NCBI RefSeq assembly: GCF_964340395.1
Contig: NC_135553.1
Span: forward strand, 7,865,001 to 7,929,000
Direction of reading: 5' to 3'
Length of the DNA: 64,000 nucleotides
From: Glandiceps talaboti
Lineage: Eukaryota > Hemichordata > Enteropneusta > Spengelidae
A program made the translations under genes and the position numbers. Under the pieces are notes generated by a model. That model worked only from the letters and a program-made list of their open reading frames with translations, did no database searches and had not been told where the DNA came from. Positions within the stretch are counted from its first letter, which is position 1. Every line of letters starts with the position of its first letter. This document shows positions 28,781 through 43,518 of this stretch, piece by piece.

Positions 28781-29643
28781 GTAAGTAACAATTCATCTAC
28801 GAACCAAGCGGGTCAACCTACTATACTTTCAACATTGTCAGGATTACATCCGTTAATCATACATTTATCTAGTGTGCACTTTCAAAATATGACCTACCAC
28901 TCTGTAAGAACTCTACAGTATCAAAGTCGACAATCGGGTCTGAACAACATGAGATAGAGGAAATTCAATATTGAAATAGTTGACCCTCTAGTACTTTCTG
29001 AGACATTGTTACTTTAATTTCTTACTCTGTATGCAGGATTTCAATGTTTATTCACGCCCCTCTTGGGTCTCCAACATCACCTGTTGTGATTCGAGTCACA
29101 CACGGTATTGCCGTGTGTTCATTAATCTACTGTCCTGCCAAGCATGAAACGAACTCAATTTGTTTGGTGTTAGATTTCGTACGAGGCGTATTCACTCTCA
29201 GTGAGCGAACACTTTAATCTGCTACTATTTAAAAACAACAATAAAAAAAAACGAGACATTTTCATGTGTGAAGAGTGATTGCTAACTTTTCCTTCGTTTT
29301 ATCACTGCGTACACTTTACTCACTGTATTCAAATTCAACATATGCTCGCTCAGTCATAATTTCAATGGTCTCTCTCGTTTACTGACGACATCGTTACACG
29401 TTGAATATACTAAAGTGTGATTTATGAAAATGTGACAAAGACACATTTTAAAGGATACATTTTTGAAACGAGTATCGATATGATATAATAATTCATAAAA
29501 CTCCTGACAATATCGTTTGTCTGACACAAGAAAAAAAGGAGTACATGCGGCTGTAGAGACGTGGCAACAACAAAACAAACGTCTGCCTTGACTCACGCTG
29601 TACTTGATGTTATTCATTCAGTCCAAATTCCACCAATCTGTCC

Positions 29644-29644
29644 T

Positions 29645-29739
<95 letters not shown>

Positions 29740-29815
29740 CCTACCTACCTACCTACCTACCTACCTACCTACCTACCTATCTATCTATCTATCTACCTAC
29801 CTACCTACCCACCCG
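29644..29815. repeat. CTAT / CTAC array
   Basis: About 23 CTAT units, then CTAC, CTAT and CTAC blocks. Confidence 0.96.
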
Positions 29816-31009
29816 TTACCGTTTGTTTGTCCTCCTGTTTGTCTACTCCTGTATGTAACAGAATAACATAGTGGCGGATGTGATATACATTAATGTTGCG
29901 TTCATATATACAAGATCGATATTGAAGTTATTCGAACGTTTAGAAAAGATGTATGAAAATGTCAACTGCAAAGGTCTAGACAGCTTTTACTATATATAAA
30001 TACCCGATGCAGTTGATATGAAGTAATATAGTTAAAATTAATGTTTTACGTTATATCATACCTTTATGTACTACGTTTATACTTTAAACTTTGCGGTCAG
30101 TCGTACCATTTTGATCACATTCGATTTCACACAAACTACCATTGTTAATCTGGTAGTGCAGTGCTACTGACAGTCTGACATCGGTAGACAACAGAGTCAT
30201 AATCACTTGGTAGTTATTACTACGATTTTAATGAAAATACTAGTGTCAGGACGATGCAATATGTACAACCATATAACTCTTATCATCCGATTACCAGTGT
30301 GCCAAACACACCCCATGGTCATTTTAGACAATTTGTCTGATTTTTCACCATACGAATCTTTTTCTGCTTGTCGCTCACCTACAATAGATGAAGTTTGTAT
30401 CTACATGCTATTCGCATTATACAGACTTGACATGAGCAACAGGCAAGGCTTAATAGAATAAAAAGTGCTTGTGTAATTACTTTAGATAGCTGGATGTATT
30501 CACTGACGATTTCTGTCCACGGAGAGTGATCCTTAGAATAAACAGAATTCATCACTGAGTCAAAAATTTAGGGTTAGTCGTTTATGGTGTACACTTGGTT
30601 GTTAGATCGCTATCATTCACTGTGTTTACTTTTTTTTTTAAAATTAATACGAGTACCATCGACTCTGGAGAGTCATAAATATGTTTAGTTTTGCAGTTGA
30701 TGATAATGATACCTCTGGGCAATAGTCTAATTTTTAGTCATCTCAAGTCTTGCGTTAAATTGTGTTAGTGGGTTTACTAAATTTACACAGTACATTAGAA
30801 GGCATTGCTGAAGTGTTGCTAAAGCACCACTTTAAGTTAACACTAGTAAGGTGAATATGGCCTTCCAATTGACAGCTCGTTGCTGTTATCCCTTATATAG
30901 AACGTATTTTAACGTGATACATATGATACTAATCAGAATATATAATTATGTTACTGTAAACAATTTTGTTGAACAAATGAGTCCGTGAATCTGATTTAGA
31001 AATATGTAT

Positions 31010-31342
31010 TAGGCCTATAAAAAAATAATTATTTGTTTCCGGTTAGCCGACCTCACCTAGTTTTTCACCACGAAACTAATACGTATTCGAGAAAAAATGA
31101 TAAAATTGTGAAACATGTGAAGTCTCGCAAGAAATAGTGGATGCGGAAACTAACATCAACTTAAAAAGACAGTATAAAACTTTTCTTCCAATCTGTAATG
31201 GTTGTACATCTGATTGGAAGATACCAATAATACAGAGACCATATGGAAAACAACAGAAAACCTAACTACACGACACATGAAAAAAAATCTACCGATCCTA
31301 TCTATTCTAAAATTGGGCGTAATCGGAAGCACACGATTTGTT
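31010..31342 (+). repeat. Interspersed repeat of about 360 bp (copy 2)
   Basis: Direct-orientation partner of 26714-27074 with small insertions and deletions (an extra GGAAACTAAC block near 31145 and a shortened end). Both start at TAGGCCT. Confidence 0.8.
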
Positions 31343-32010
31343 TTGTTTGGTCTTAGATTGAACAACGTGAAAATAAATGATCAATATTAGTATAATACAA
31401 AAATATAGAAATATGGTAAAAGTGATTACCTGGGAGGTTGAAAATCTGACCTATTGAGAATGAATGCTGTGATGCATTGGTTTCGTCTAAACTATGAGTT
31501 CATTACAAAAAGTAATTTATTATGCAAAATTTGAAAGTCATCCACAAAAAGAAAGAAAGAAAAAAACATTAATATTATATGCAGATATTGTGACAGAATG
31601 ACAATTTTCATTTTCGGACTTTTGATATGAAATGTATTAATTTCTGAAGTGTTATTGCCGGAGATACTGACGCTATATAATGCTACTAAATAATTCATCA
31701 TAATAAAAAATGACTGATTGTTACAATACCACGTGTTGCACACCGTTTGTGATTGATGAAGGACCAAATAAATGATACATAATATGGTAATGCAAGTAAA
31801 AGTGTGAACACATGAATTTAGAATGTTGTAATATACCAGAGACCACATAATTACCACGGGGCGAGAACCCAATTCCAATAGGTGATGATGGTTAAGGCAG
31901 AAAACATGAAATTGAAAAAAAAAATCATCAATACAACTAAGATATTGAAAACTCTCTAAGAAGAGATACATCCTAGCATATTAACGAGTCGTTAGATTCG
32001 ATGACACATT

Positions 32011-32103
32011 TGTGTGTGCGTGCGTGCGTGCGTGCGTGTGCGTGCGCACACGCGCGCGTGTGTGCATGTGTGTGTGCGCGCGCGCGCGTGTGTGTGTGTG
32101 TGT
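32011..32103. repeat. Alternating purine-pyrimidine GT/GC tract
   Basis: TGTGTGCGTGCGTGCG..CACACGCGCGCGTGTG..GCGCGCGCGCG..TGTGTG; nearly unbroken alternation of about 90 bases, a sequence type known to adopt Z-DNA under torsion. Confidence 0.85.
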
Positions 32104-34012
32104 TTGTCATTATTTAGTGTTTCTTCTGGCAGCTTACACGCGGGTTGTGCGTTGCCAGGCTACATCCAATTTGCAGGGACATGTAGTATTAAATAAAGCT
32201 TTTTTTTTTTAAAGCATGGATGTCATACAAATTGTTGTACTGTAACTATAAAATGCCATCAGAAGTTAGATTTCAATAAATTTGTCAACCCACTTCGTCA
32301 CACAACCATCATCACAATGTCATGTCAATATTCATTATCAGTAACACTAATGGGAAATAAAACCAGTATGTTAAATACACAACAATATGTTGGTCTCTCT
32401 TAGTGATCTTGACATCAAACAATGCCGGCTCAAAAATGTATAATATCGCCGACGAGTAGAAATTAACGCTAGCACGCAGCATTATTGAGGTCACAAATGT
32501 TTTTACACAGAGAAGTAAAAGCACTGTTCAATGTCAACTTGATATAATCTAAGTTAGTTTTTGATATTGCTAGGGGTGTGGTCGTGGTTGCTATGCACAA
32601 GTATATTATATTTTTAGCAGACAAAGTCACTTGTTCAACTTTCCTGGTCATTTCTGTGAAAAACAATTTAGTTCACTGATTTTGTGCCTGGACATGGTTA
32701 CTATTGGGCATAGGCCTAACTGAGCTCATGTTCCGAATGCTCATTCACTGCCCTTGACTGTGTTATTATCGTGCCAAATAACACAGTGTTTTTTTGTTGC
32801 TATGCGCATTGACATGGTTGCTGGGGCGTTACTTTCAAATTTCAGGCCATAGTTGGCTGGTTTGTGAAAAGTAGGAAATCTCATAGGTTGACTAAGATGG
32901 CTGCCAGATAAAGTATTAACCAAGTACCAATTTGTCGACAGACATTACTGGTTCAAGCCTCAGGGACAAGACCACAAGTATACGTGACCGATTTAATTGG
33001 TACTACATTCAGTATGGTTGCATAACTTGACTAATCGAATTACAAAGTAAACTCTCACATGTAACAGCAAACCATTGTTGATAGTACATGACAACTTTCA
33101 ATTGCGAAATTATTCACTTGAATTCTTGCGAAGAAAATCATGGCAGTTTTGAAAACAAAATCCAATATGGCCGCCATTGGGGCTGATAAGTGAGTTTAAT
33201 GATCAAGTTAATCTTTACCAAATTCTAAAGAAATCTGTTCATTGGTGACACATATCAGCTTATGTTTTTGAAAATTGATCTTGTGACTGGTACAGGGAAA
33301 GAAGATCATAAAATAAAAAACAAGACAAGATGTCTGCAAAGCTCAAAAGGGGAAACAGATCGAAACAGCATGAAAAACGAGGAGCTTTGAGTTCAAAATG
33401 AGCCCAATGTTATCTGCTTTTTACGTGCACCATCCTATTTACCGTAACTTCGAGCGAAATCGCACAGCTGTACCGTATTTCTCGTGACAAAGGTAGCGAA
33501 TTACCCCATCGCTCCAATCCGATATAAAGGTCAGTGATTTTGATCGCATCAATAAAACATAACGAATTGAAAGTGTATTCAATGATGCTGCCTGTCTATT
33601 TATTACACTTGCTGTACCCTATCCCAACCAAAATTATACACATGATGCAATCCAGGAGGTAAATGTTGAAACGTTTAATGATTTCTCTTTCTAACTATTA
33701 TCTTTGATTTTCTGGGCAATACATCATAACTCATCTGTTTACACTATATTTTCTCAATGGTGGTTAGACTGTATCAAGGCGAGTATCTATTTATTCATCG
33801 ACGTAACACTCGTCGTACTTTGATGATTTGCCACTTGTGGTCCGTATATGAAAGATGAGATGACTTTTCTGCAATAACCTCATTATATTGCATAGTAATC
33901 TATGATATCAGCCTTTCCCTGACATAACAGGTCAAAAGGTTATCACATTCAATTTGAGTTTATATATTGGACTTACGATACATTTCAGCAATCCATTTCA
34001 CTTTTAAATCTG

Positions 34013-34046
34013 TCAGTCTGTCTGTCTGTCTGTCTGTCTGACTGAC

Positions 34047-34083
<37 letters not shown>

Positions 34084-34084
34084 A

Positions 34085-34139
<55 letters not shown>

Positions 34140-34315
34140 CTGCCTGCCTGCCTGCCGGCCTACATACCTGTCTGCCTGCCTGACTACCTACCTGCCTAAA
34201 TACCTGCCTGCCTGCATGCCTGTCTGTCTGCCTGCCTGCCTACGTACCTGCCTGCCTGCCTACGTTCCTGCCTGCCTACCTGCCTACATACCTGCCTGCC
34301 TGCCCGTCTCTCTGT
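34013..34315. repeat. TCTG to CTGC/CTAC degenerate array
   Basis: Clean TCTG units degrade into CTGC, CTAC and CTAA variants toward the right. Confidence 0.95.
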
Positions 34316-36463
34316 ACCCACTTTGTACTAACTGCGACGACACGGTGAAACTTGCAGGGGGTCTTGATATACATGTATTGACTGATGGCTTCATTCATAA
34401 ATTGCTTTCTTCTTTTACGAGACTGTTGCCTGATTGCTCACCAGTTTTATTATTTCACTCCGTATACTTTTTTGTCATTAAAAACATATAAACATCATTC
34501 AAACTAGAAGAACGATGCGTATACGGTTTATGTCAAGAATGATTTAACGACATTAAAGTTAACACAACAAGACAAGCTCAGCAAAAAAAAAACATACTCT
34601 AAAACGGAAATGACATGTTGGAATATGACTCTAAAATGACCACACTTTTGTATTTCCCTATATTGGAAATGTTCGTGACTGTCTTTTTACAAAAAAAGAC
34701 AACCCATATTATCACGTATCTTTCTAATTTTTTTTATCTAGCAAATAGTTTTCTTTGATCATCATTTTTGGAATCGATATTCCCGTTTTTCACTAACGTA
34801 TACAAGAGATAGTGAATTTTAGCAACTTTAATCTTGTTCTCATTTAATTTCAATCGTCTTACTCAATAATGTCTACAATGTCGTCTTAAGATTGAAAATA
34901 AGCAAAGCCACGGAATATCGCAAAATGCATCTCCCAATACAGCAACTGCGTATATGATATTTTTTATATTTTGGTTGCTGTTAGTGATGAAATCATATTA
35001 CAAACATCCCTGTTGCCATGATAACCGCCATACATTACTAAACCATCTTCTTCTTTTTTATAAATGTCGCAGCTATACACAACCTCCTTCGTGTTCTAAC
35101 CGTGTGTATATCATGTTAAAAGATGGTTACTACGTACTTGTGTGATTTCGGCATGGTATGCGGAGCATTCATATGTCTCTGTTTGTGTGGAAGTAATAAT
35201 TGCGGTTGAACAAACTATTCAGTAATTTCACCGAGAAAATGGGAACATCAATTTTTAAGCTAATTTATCTGTTTGGAAACGACCAAATACCAAATACTAT
35301 CGATTGATTGATTGATTAGCAAAATTCCAATGTAAGCACACGGAAACTCCTGTAAAATTAAATTCATGCGTTCATTATGGATAAACATCCAGAAACGTTT
35401 CAACGTCACTCTAATCTAACATACTTGGCCACCATAATGACTTCGGTATTAGGATCTTAAACATACACGTATATGAGACTTAAACATACGTTTGATTTTA
35501 GTTTGAATAAACGTCGGTATGGTCTCTTCATTTTCAGTTATTCCAGTTTCAGTCACGATTACGGGTTGCATTTTTTTGCACAACGTACATGAGACAAACA
35601 TAGCCTGCCATTGCCGGTGTGTAAACCTTTCTGCTCTGAATTTTTTTTCAGTTGAACATTTGACGTTTCCGCAATTTGTACGTCAGTAATCAAGCGTTCA
35701 CAGTATTTATTACAATTGGATAATCAAAGGCAGTTCTGTAGTATAAATGACGCTCATTTAATGTACTCACACGATACCTTTCAATCATTCTATTTGTGAC
35801 GCTCCAAGCGGCATTAGGCGATTTTACCCCTGTGGAATACACTTCGTTCATGGAACAATACCATGAAAAGAATTCCTGGACCCAGAATCGAATTGTGATA
35901 AGGGTTATGGTACGATTTAATTCCTTTCCTTCAAAAAAGATTTGTTTTGGTCAATTTGGATAATCATTGACAACTATACAAATGCCACTAAGCATGAAAT
36001 GTCATGAAATCCAATTCACAGCTTCAACATAGCATTGTTATTAAAACCTTTTATTTATTTTCAGTTCATTAAAAACATTCAATGGGTGGGTAAATTCGTG
36101 ACCTAATTAACACTAAAGTGGGGGAGAAAAATCATTAGAGCAAATGGCAGATTTTCATATACATGAACTCAGTGTTAGGTTGAAGTCTGGTCCCAAATAA
36201 TACTTGTAAAAATCGACATTATTTTGAGTATTGTTGTGATTTATATATTTGATTTGTGGTATTTTAATTACAGTGTTTATTTTTTCCTGTTTCAGCTTTG
36301 TGTAATGAATCTCGAATGAGTTGCCAAACAATATGTTCTGTGTTTATAATTAATTAAGACAGCGATCAATCATATTCAAATTCGGAGTAAGAATGTGTGC
36401 GTTTACAGTTAGTCCTCCTGTTTTACTGTAGTGTTACTATGCGTTGTTTGAATATTCCATCAG

Positions 36464-36517
36464 TGTTGTGTGTGTGTCTGTGTGTGTGTGTGTGTGTCTC
36501 TGTGTGTGTGTCTGTGT
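36464..36517. repeat. GT microsatellite with TCTG variants
   Basis: TGTGTGTGTC units in short runs. Confidence 0.9.
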
Positions 36518-36784
36518 TGTCTGTTAACAAGTCCGAGGACGATCATATCATTTGTTTTCATCGTTGTGTATGTGTGAGTTGTGTAATTTTCAGGTGGTAT
36601 CTGCTGACAAACCTGAGGGAGATGTCTGAGTATTTGTACAGTTCTTGAACAAAATCAATTGAAATAATACGCCCGGTCAGACAATGTGGTTATATGCAGT
36701 AATCGAATCCTAGCCCTTTATGCCGAATATAATCGGAATTTCTGTAGTACAATGGAAGCAGGTTGACTAGACTCAAGTCGTTAT

Positions 36785-37320
36785 TTGGGTCCCCCAAAAT
36801 CTTACTAACATTGCAAAACCTCGCCTAGCTCGACAAAAATCTCATTGCTACATTTTATCTTTTGGCTAAACAAAAATCTTACCAACAGCGTTTCGTCAAT
36901 CTTTACGAATATTGTTACACTTTCTTTGCACGAACTACCATTATCTTAGGAGATCATCGCCAAATTTATAGGTCCCTGGTAAACCTAAGATCGGCGTGTT
37001 GTTTGATTTTTTTTGAGACAATCAATTGACTTAAATGTATCAATTGTAATTCAGTTCTTGTCGTGCAAAGACGATAACATGTGGAAATATAATATATTTG
37101 TGTCAAGCCAGACGAGAAGATTTTACAACATCAAAGAGATTTTTGTCTAGCCAGACAAAAAACAGTAGCAATGTTAGTGAGAATGTTGTCGAGTCAGGCG
37201 ACGTTTTGTGTCAGGGTTTATGATTTTCGTTGCAATATTGTTGGTCAAAAAATTGTCGCGTCAGACGATAAATGTAGCAATGTATACTGCTACTAGATTT
37301 TTGTCGAACCAACCGAGAAT
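36785..37320. repeat. Foldback-like element with inward-facing arms of about 43-bp subrepeats
   Basis: The left arm (36785-36920) has units like CATTGCTACATTTTATC..TTGGCTAAACAAAAATCTTAC. The right arm (37070-37320) has the same unit reversed: GATTTTTGTCTAGCCAGACAAAAAAC.GTAGCAATGTTAG. A non-repetitive core of about 150 bases separates them. This is the most complete of four loci. Confidence 0.65.
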
Positions 37321-39340
37321 TTGTTTCAATTCTATTGGGTTCCATATTTGTAATCACAATGTACTGGGAGTAGCGATAGGAAGACAGTTTATTCACAGTC
37401 TACTCTAATCAGACTAAACTCTGCAGACTATTAGAGTATTTAGTATCAAAGAATAACCTTATAATAAGGTCTCCAACTTAACAACTACTGTACGTCTCTG
37501 GTCGATAATTACTTTTCATGTTCGCCAATACACCCAGGAAATCAAATCGTTCGTTCGTTTTGTTGGCAGATCATAACTTTCACTTAATCTTCCTACAGAC
37601 ATCGCATAGTATAAGTCTATCTTTTCCTTTCCTGCTCCAATGCCCACATTTCATCCGTATGTAATATCTTTCGGGAAAATGCCGAGACGTCACACAAAAA
37701 TTGCCTAAATGTATATGCTGTGCACGTTTTTGAGCGTAAATAGTCGTCACTGTTTTGCATGTACACATTATAGTCTAAGACTGCTGTTAGCTAGTTGCAA
37801 ACATTAGGCTTAGAAGACAAAGCAAGACTTAATAAACAAGCTTAAGGAAAGCTGAAACGTTCATTTTTAGTACACCACGTAAATGTTAAACGTAACATAG
37901 ATTTAATATCTTAGTAGTGTGCGGATTTAGCTTACTCGCCAAACGTCAAATATTTTTTTTTTAAATTTGTTCGAGAATATTTTATCTTAACAAGTAAATA
38001 CAGCCAATTTCAAAATACCGTGCAGCTTTTCTGTTTGATACAGTCACGCAGAAACCCATAAGAAACTGGACATGCTTGCTACATTTTGTCCGAGTGAAAT
38101 GAACTACACATGCCACCATACAGAAATCAAATGAACACCGCAAAGGACATTTTAGGCGAACTTCATCGGGTGTTTGATACTAAAAAACATTGATACTAAG
38201 AAAAACATGGCGCCCGAATGTCTGCATGGAGTTACAATACATTTAAATTGTTTTCATTTAGACAAAATGTAGCAAAACATGCGATCTTGCTATCGAAGTG
38301 TGGTATATGCAGTTTCTTATTGGTTTCTGCGTGGTTTTATCAAGAAACAGAAAAGCACCGTATTTTGAAATTGTACTTCATACTAGGCGTTCATTATTAT
38401 TTAATCAACAGTTGACGTATTTCAGAATTGTTGATAATCACCATGTCAGATTTCGTAGATGTAATATATTACCTTGTTTAGGTTTAATCGCTCTTTGATT
38501 ACAATTTATTTCCAAGGCTTTCGCTATTAGAACCCATGGATGTATATCAAGGTGTAACTGAAAATAATTCCTCCAGAAGAATAACTTGGCCCTGACACCA
38601 AAAACTGGAACTCAAAGAGTTGACAGTGCCCATCAAAAATGCGGTCAATCATTGCTAAAGATCCACTATACATTTGCCTGTTAATCTTCAGCATTGCATG
38701 TTACAAATTATAAATTTCATAGATCATTTGTACAAGAATGGTCATAAAGTTATTAAAACAGAAAATAAAATAAACATACGCCCCTGTTGACTAACTAGGT
38801 CACGCAAATGGACTGATAAAGCACAATTTTTTCTGATATTAACTTATAAAGGAATGCATGACTATCGCTATATGATCATGGTTTAGGCAAAATTAGTTTT
38901 ACTATTCAGAGTCAACCCTTGGTGTGTTGATGGTTGAAACAGCGATTTCCATTTCAATTGTCAATATCGTTCCATCTAACATGACTTCCTGTTGAAAGAC
39001 GTGCTCTGTGAAGTGCATTAATCAGCATCATACAAACGTGTTTTCAATTCCAAAATACATCAATCACTCAAATCGACAGTTTGCAAAGCTTGCAATACGG
39101 CGTCTATATATGGTTTTTAAAGAGAACACCAACTCCATTATATCTGCTATTTCAAGAACAGGAAACCTTCTATCAACCACCAATATGAGCAAAATCAGGA
39201 CTAAAATGCAAAAGTCATTTCATTATTGCTATCTTAAAACTGATGTTTTGATTTCATTGACACACAGCTGTTACATCGAGTCCCATTATTTGTTTTGTGT
39301 CTATACATCATTGTTATTTATTCATGTAATATTTGAGCAT

Positions 39341-39527
39341 ACATACATACATACATACATACATACATACATACATACATACACACATACACACATACAT
39401 ACATACATACATACATACATACATACATACATACATACATACATACATACATACATACACACACACATACACACATACATACATACATACATACATACAT
39501 ACATACACACATACACACATACACACA

Positions 39528-39561
<34 letters not shown>

Positions 39562-39597
39562 CATACATACATACATACATACATACATACATACATA
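39341..39597. repeat. CATA array with CACA islands
   Basis: About 64 tetranucleotide units with repeated CATACACACATA islands. Confidence 0.96.
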
Positions 39598-41136
39598 CTG
39601 CAGGGTACTTCCTCATACATTGTCTACGTCATTTGACATTTAATTCATATGAAACTAGTAGTAGTACATGTAGTGTAGGTTGTATATTTAAATTAAGATA
39701 TTATCCGTTTATGAGAGCGCATTTTATGGTTCGATAGATCATTAGACGTACTTGTATTGCCAATACTTTCCAATTCTGCTTTCTTAAACTGATGACTTTT
39801 GTGATACTATTAACAAAAGTTAACCATCTGTTTTATATTTGATGACGGTAGAGTCTCCAAATCAAATTAACAATCTATCTGCCAAGTTGTCTCTTCTTCA
39901 TTCTTTCCTTGTTAATGTCAACGTCTTGATTGTTTAAGTAGCAATATAAAACTCTCGTTGTCCCTTGTATTAACGTCGTCATTCAGACCTGTCGCTAGTA
40001 TGTTAGGAACTGTCATGATGTGAAAGTGCGACGTAAAACGTACATGAGATCCAACACCACACATCAACATGTATGCAAATTAGTTAATTATATATGCAAG
40101 CAAATCACTATTTATTCGAAATCAAGAAGAAGGGATTGCATTGGCATATCACTGGTGTAATTTTAACTTCTTTCTCTAATTTTCTAAAATTTTGACAGCT
40201 ATCAATACAAAATCTAAATGACTAATATAACACAGGGGGGTTGAGGATGTGTCATCTTTGTTTTATTAAGGGGTTGATTTTTGGTGACGGGATATATATA
40301 TATATGTAATGAAAAAAAACCCACAAAAATACAGCAAACAATGAAGTTAATCCTCCATATTAAGTTTAGTATAATATCACAGTCGGTAAAGTGTGAAAAC
40401 ATACGGTATATTTACTGGCGAAAACTCGACTTCGCTCAATTCGCCTTCTGCTACGATACATTATAATGAATCTATCTTGGTGTCATATGTGCATTTAATC
40501 GGAAGCAGATAGAAAATGTGACGAGATTTGATGAAATCCAAACATATATCCAGCCAGCAGGAAAGAGAATGATGTGTATTTTCCTACTTCTGAATCACAA
40601 AATATACTATATATTCTTTTTTGCAAATTTCATAGAAATAAACAATTGTCATTGATAAATTAAACATATAGTAACCCATACATACTATGGGTGAGCGTCA
40701 GCCTGCGCTTTTACCATGCCTGATTTGGCTTAGATAGGTCGACATTGAAAGACACAAATCCGTTTTGAATCAAAACTTTCGTCTTTGCGAATTATTTTCT
40801 GACAGCTTGTCAAAGTAAAATGGATTCGTCAACTCACATATGAATACCAATATCTACGTAAGATTCCATACCTTAATGTAACGTATGTCTATTTGGTAGC
40901 AGCTCAGACCACTTTTTAGCGGTCTGAGGTAGCAGGACTTAGATAGGAGTGTCACTGTATATCAAGGAAGGGGATGTTGTTGAAAACTAAACTGATAAAC
41001 AAAGGAAGATGTTATTTTAATGGCAACATAAAGTATTTGTTAGTTCATGTAACACGTACCGGCCTCGGAAATACAAGTCTTCAACTTTCACTGATACTTT
41101 GTACAAGAAAACGCCAACCCACTCTCAGTTATAAAA

Positions 41137-41137
41137 A

Positions 41138-41201
<64 letters not shown>
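41137..41201. repeat. AT microsatellite
   Basis: About 30 AT units. Confidence 0.95.
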
Positions 41202-41202
<1 letters not shown>

Positions 41203-42522
41203 AAAACAGAGGTCGCCATGCAAATATTTCAAATAGAGATCAAAATGATATTAAAATTGACCAATTTTAGAATCCAAAATGGCCGCCGATTACTGTATGG
41301 GAAAATAAATAATTGGTGATGTTCATTCAAATAAGACGGTGAATGCCTCAAATATGTTTTATTATTTCAAAATGACCATGTTCAAGTTCTCATATGACAA
41401 ATTTGGAGAGACGGTGAAATTGTTCTCCCGTGGTGCATTCTATCTTAAAGTACTGTATATTCCATCTGTTTACACCAAGTCCTCACAGTGAATATTGAAC
41501 ACAAACTGTAAGGTTGGATCTTAGTGAAGTACACTACAAATGCCTCCCCCCCCAAAAAAAAAAAATAAATAAATAAATCATGAGACAACACTGCATAGCA
41601 TGCGTGCTCTCTCATATTATTTACACAATTTCCTAAGAGAACGCTGGTTTTTTACGCCCAACATTACCAGCAAACTTAAAAGGCAATTAGTTCCATTGAA
41701 TGGGTTTTCACTGTGTGAGTCTATTTTACCCATAGAAATTAGAAGAATACTTCGGTTGGAAATCTTAACTTTTATATTTTTGTGACGTATTTGAAAATTG
41801 TTCCACAGCTAATATAGGGGACCGTTAATTTACATGAACAGTAGGATGCAACCATGCATTGTGAAATGTAAGCGTATACGACTGTATCACAACCGCCAAC
41901 CCCGCTGATTGCAATGAGTTGTAAGTGTTTCATAAAAAGAATATGGTATAGCTGGCAATCTAGTACATGTATGTAAAAATAATGATGGATATCCACGTAC
42001 CAAACAACTCAGACAGTCGACTTCACTTTATCACATTAACAAAAATAGCTTCCAATGACAAAATATTTGCAATATTGTAAATGGCCACCCACCTGCACGA
42101 AATATGATTCAATTCACAAACTAATTTTCAATTCAATCGTAGACTATTCATTTCTAACAATGTATATATTATGAGGTGAATTAGCTACTTGGTTGTTAAA
42201 AACGAAATATGTCGTCTTCTAAACATCTAGACATCCATGTCTATGTTAATGTAAATTGAACAGATTTGTGTACATTAACATCCGAAATTCACCCCAGTCT
42301 TAAGCTTATCATATATTTGTACACTCATTCAGGTTCCTGCATATGTCTGTTGTATCTTTTAAATATGTCTAACTACACATTCCTCGTTAATCACTGAATG
42401 TTGGATCATCATTAGTTGATTTGTGAATGTCAACGAGCTCTATTGAACTTGAACAATAGATATATTTCAAACAACGTCATTACTTTGATTTTCGTTATCA
42501 GAAATTTTGTGTCTTTGTTTGT

Positions 42523-42533
42523 TTCTGCCTGCC

Positions 42534-42602
<69 letters not shown>

Positions 42603-42806
42603 GCCTGCCTGTCTGTCTGTCTGTCTGTCTGTCTGTCTGCCTGCCTGTCTGTCTGTCTGTCTGTCTGACTGACTGACTGACTGCCTGTCTGTCTGTCTGT
42701 CTGTCTGACTGACTGACTGTCTGTCTGTCTGACTGTCTGTCTGTCTGTCTGTAGGTAGGTAGGTAGGTAGGTAGGTAGGTAGATAGGTCGTTGGGTAGGC
42801 AGGTAT
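42523..42806. repeat. TCTG / ACTG / TAGG compound array
   Basis: TCTG with CTGC islands, ACTG blocks and a final GTAG/TAGG block at about 42752-42806. Confidence 0.95.
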
Positions 42807-43518
42807 ATCATTCACATCATGACTGACAGAGCTGACAAGAGTATTTTAGTATCTTTATCCTGATTTTCCCGACCTTTAATTTCTCATTTGAATCCTATTT
42901 CCTGGTGAACGATAGTCGTCCATCACTGTCACCAAGCCTCAAACCCTAAAGGTGGATTGCTTTCCCTTCCTCGCTGATTAAACGAGATAGCAGAATTTCA
43001 CACGTCATCTTTGTAAAGCCTTGGGCCCTTTTTAAGCGTGATCTTAGGAGTAAATTGAAGAAATGATGCAGGCATTCCTTTGTCTGATTTAAAAGCTCCC
43101 AAACGGGTCGGTCTTGTGTATGGAATTCACAAGTGACGTATGCTAATTATTTCCATTACAATGTAGAATACCGTGTACAAATGTTCTACAAATATATGAA
43201 ATCTTGCAGTCTGCGATCTGCGTTCATTTCTCATCATTCTGCCAATAATAATGTTTTCAAAAGGCTCTAAAATAACCAGTTTTATCTATCGTTCATGACA
43301 TAAAAGGAGAGAATATTGGTACGACATCATGCATATCTGATGTACATTAAGATATGGGCATTTAAATGGTACACTGACGTCGACAGTATTATACCTGAGG
43401 CCATTTAATACGACGACCCTTGAAAAGTGGAACGCCACTCCAGGAAATAGAGGCATTTTCAGAAACTGTGGATTTTGGAGTCATTTCATGACGTAACATC
43501 CGCTACAATTATTTGCGA

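Noticed and set aside
31492-31971. 159-codon minus-strand frame
   Set aside because: AT-rich, Phe/Ile/Leu-rich composition, no recognisable domain, no signal for a gene around it; most likely chance.
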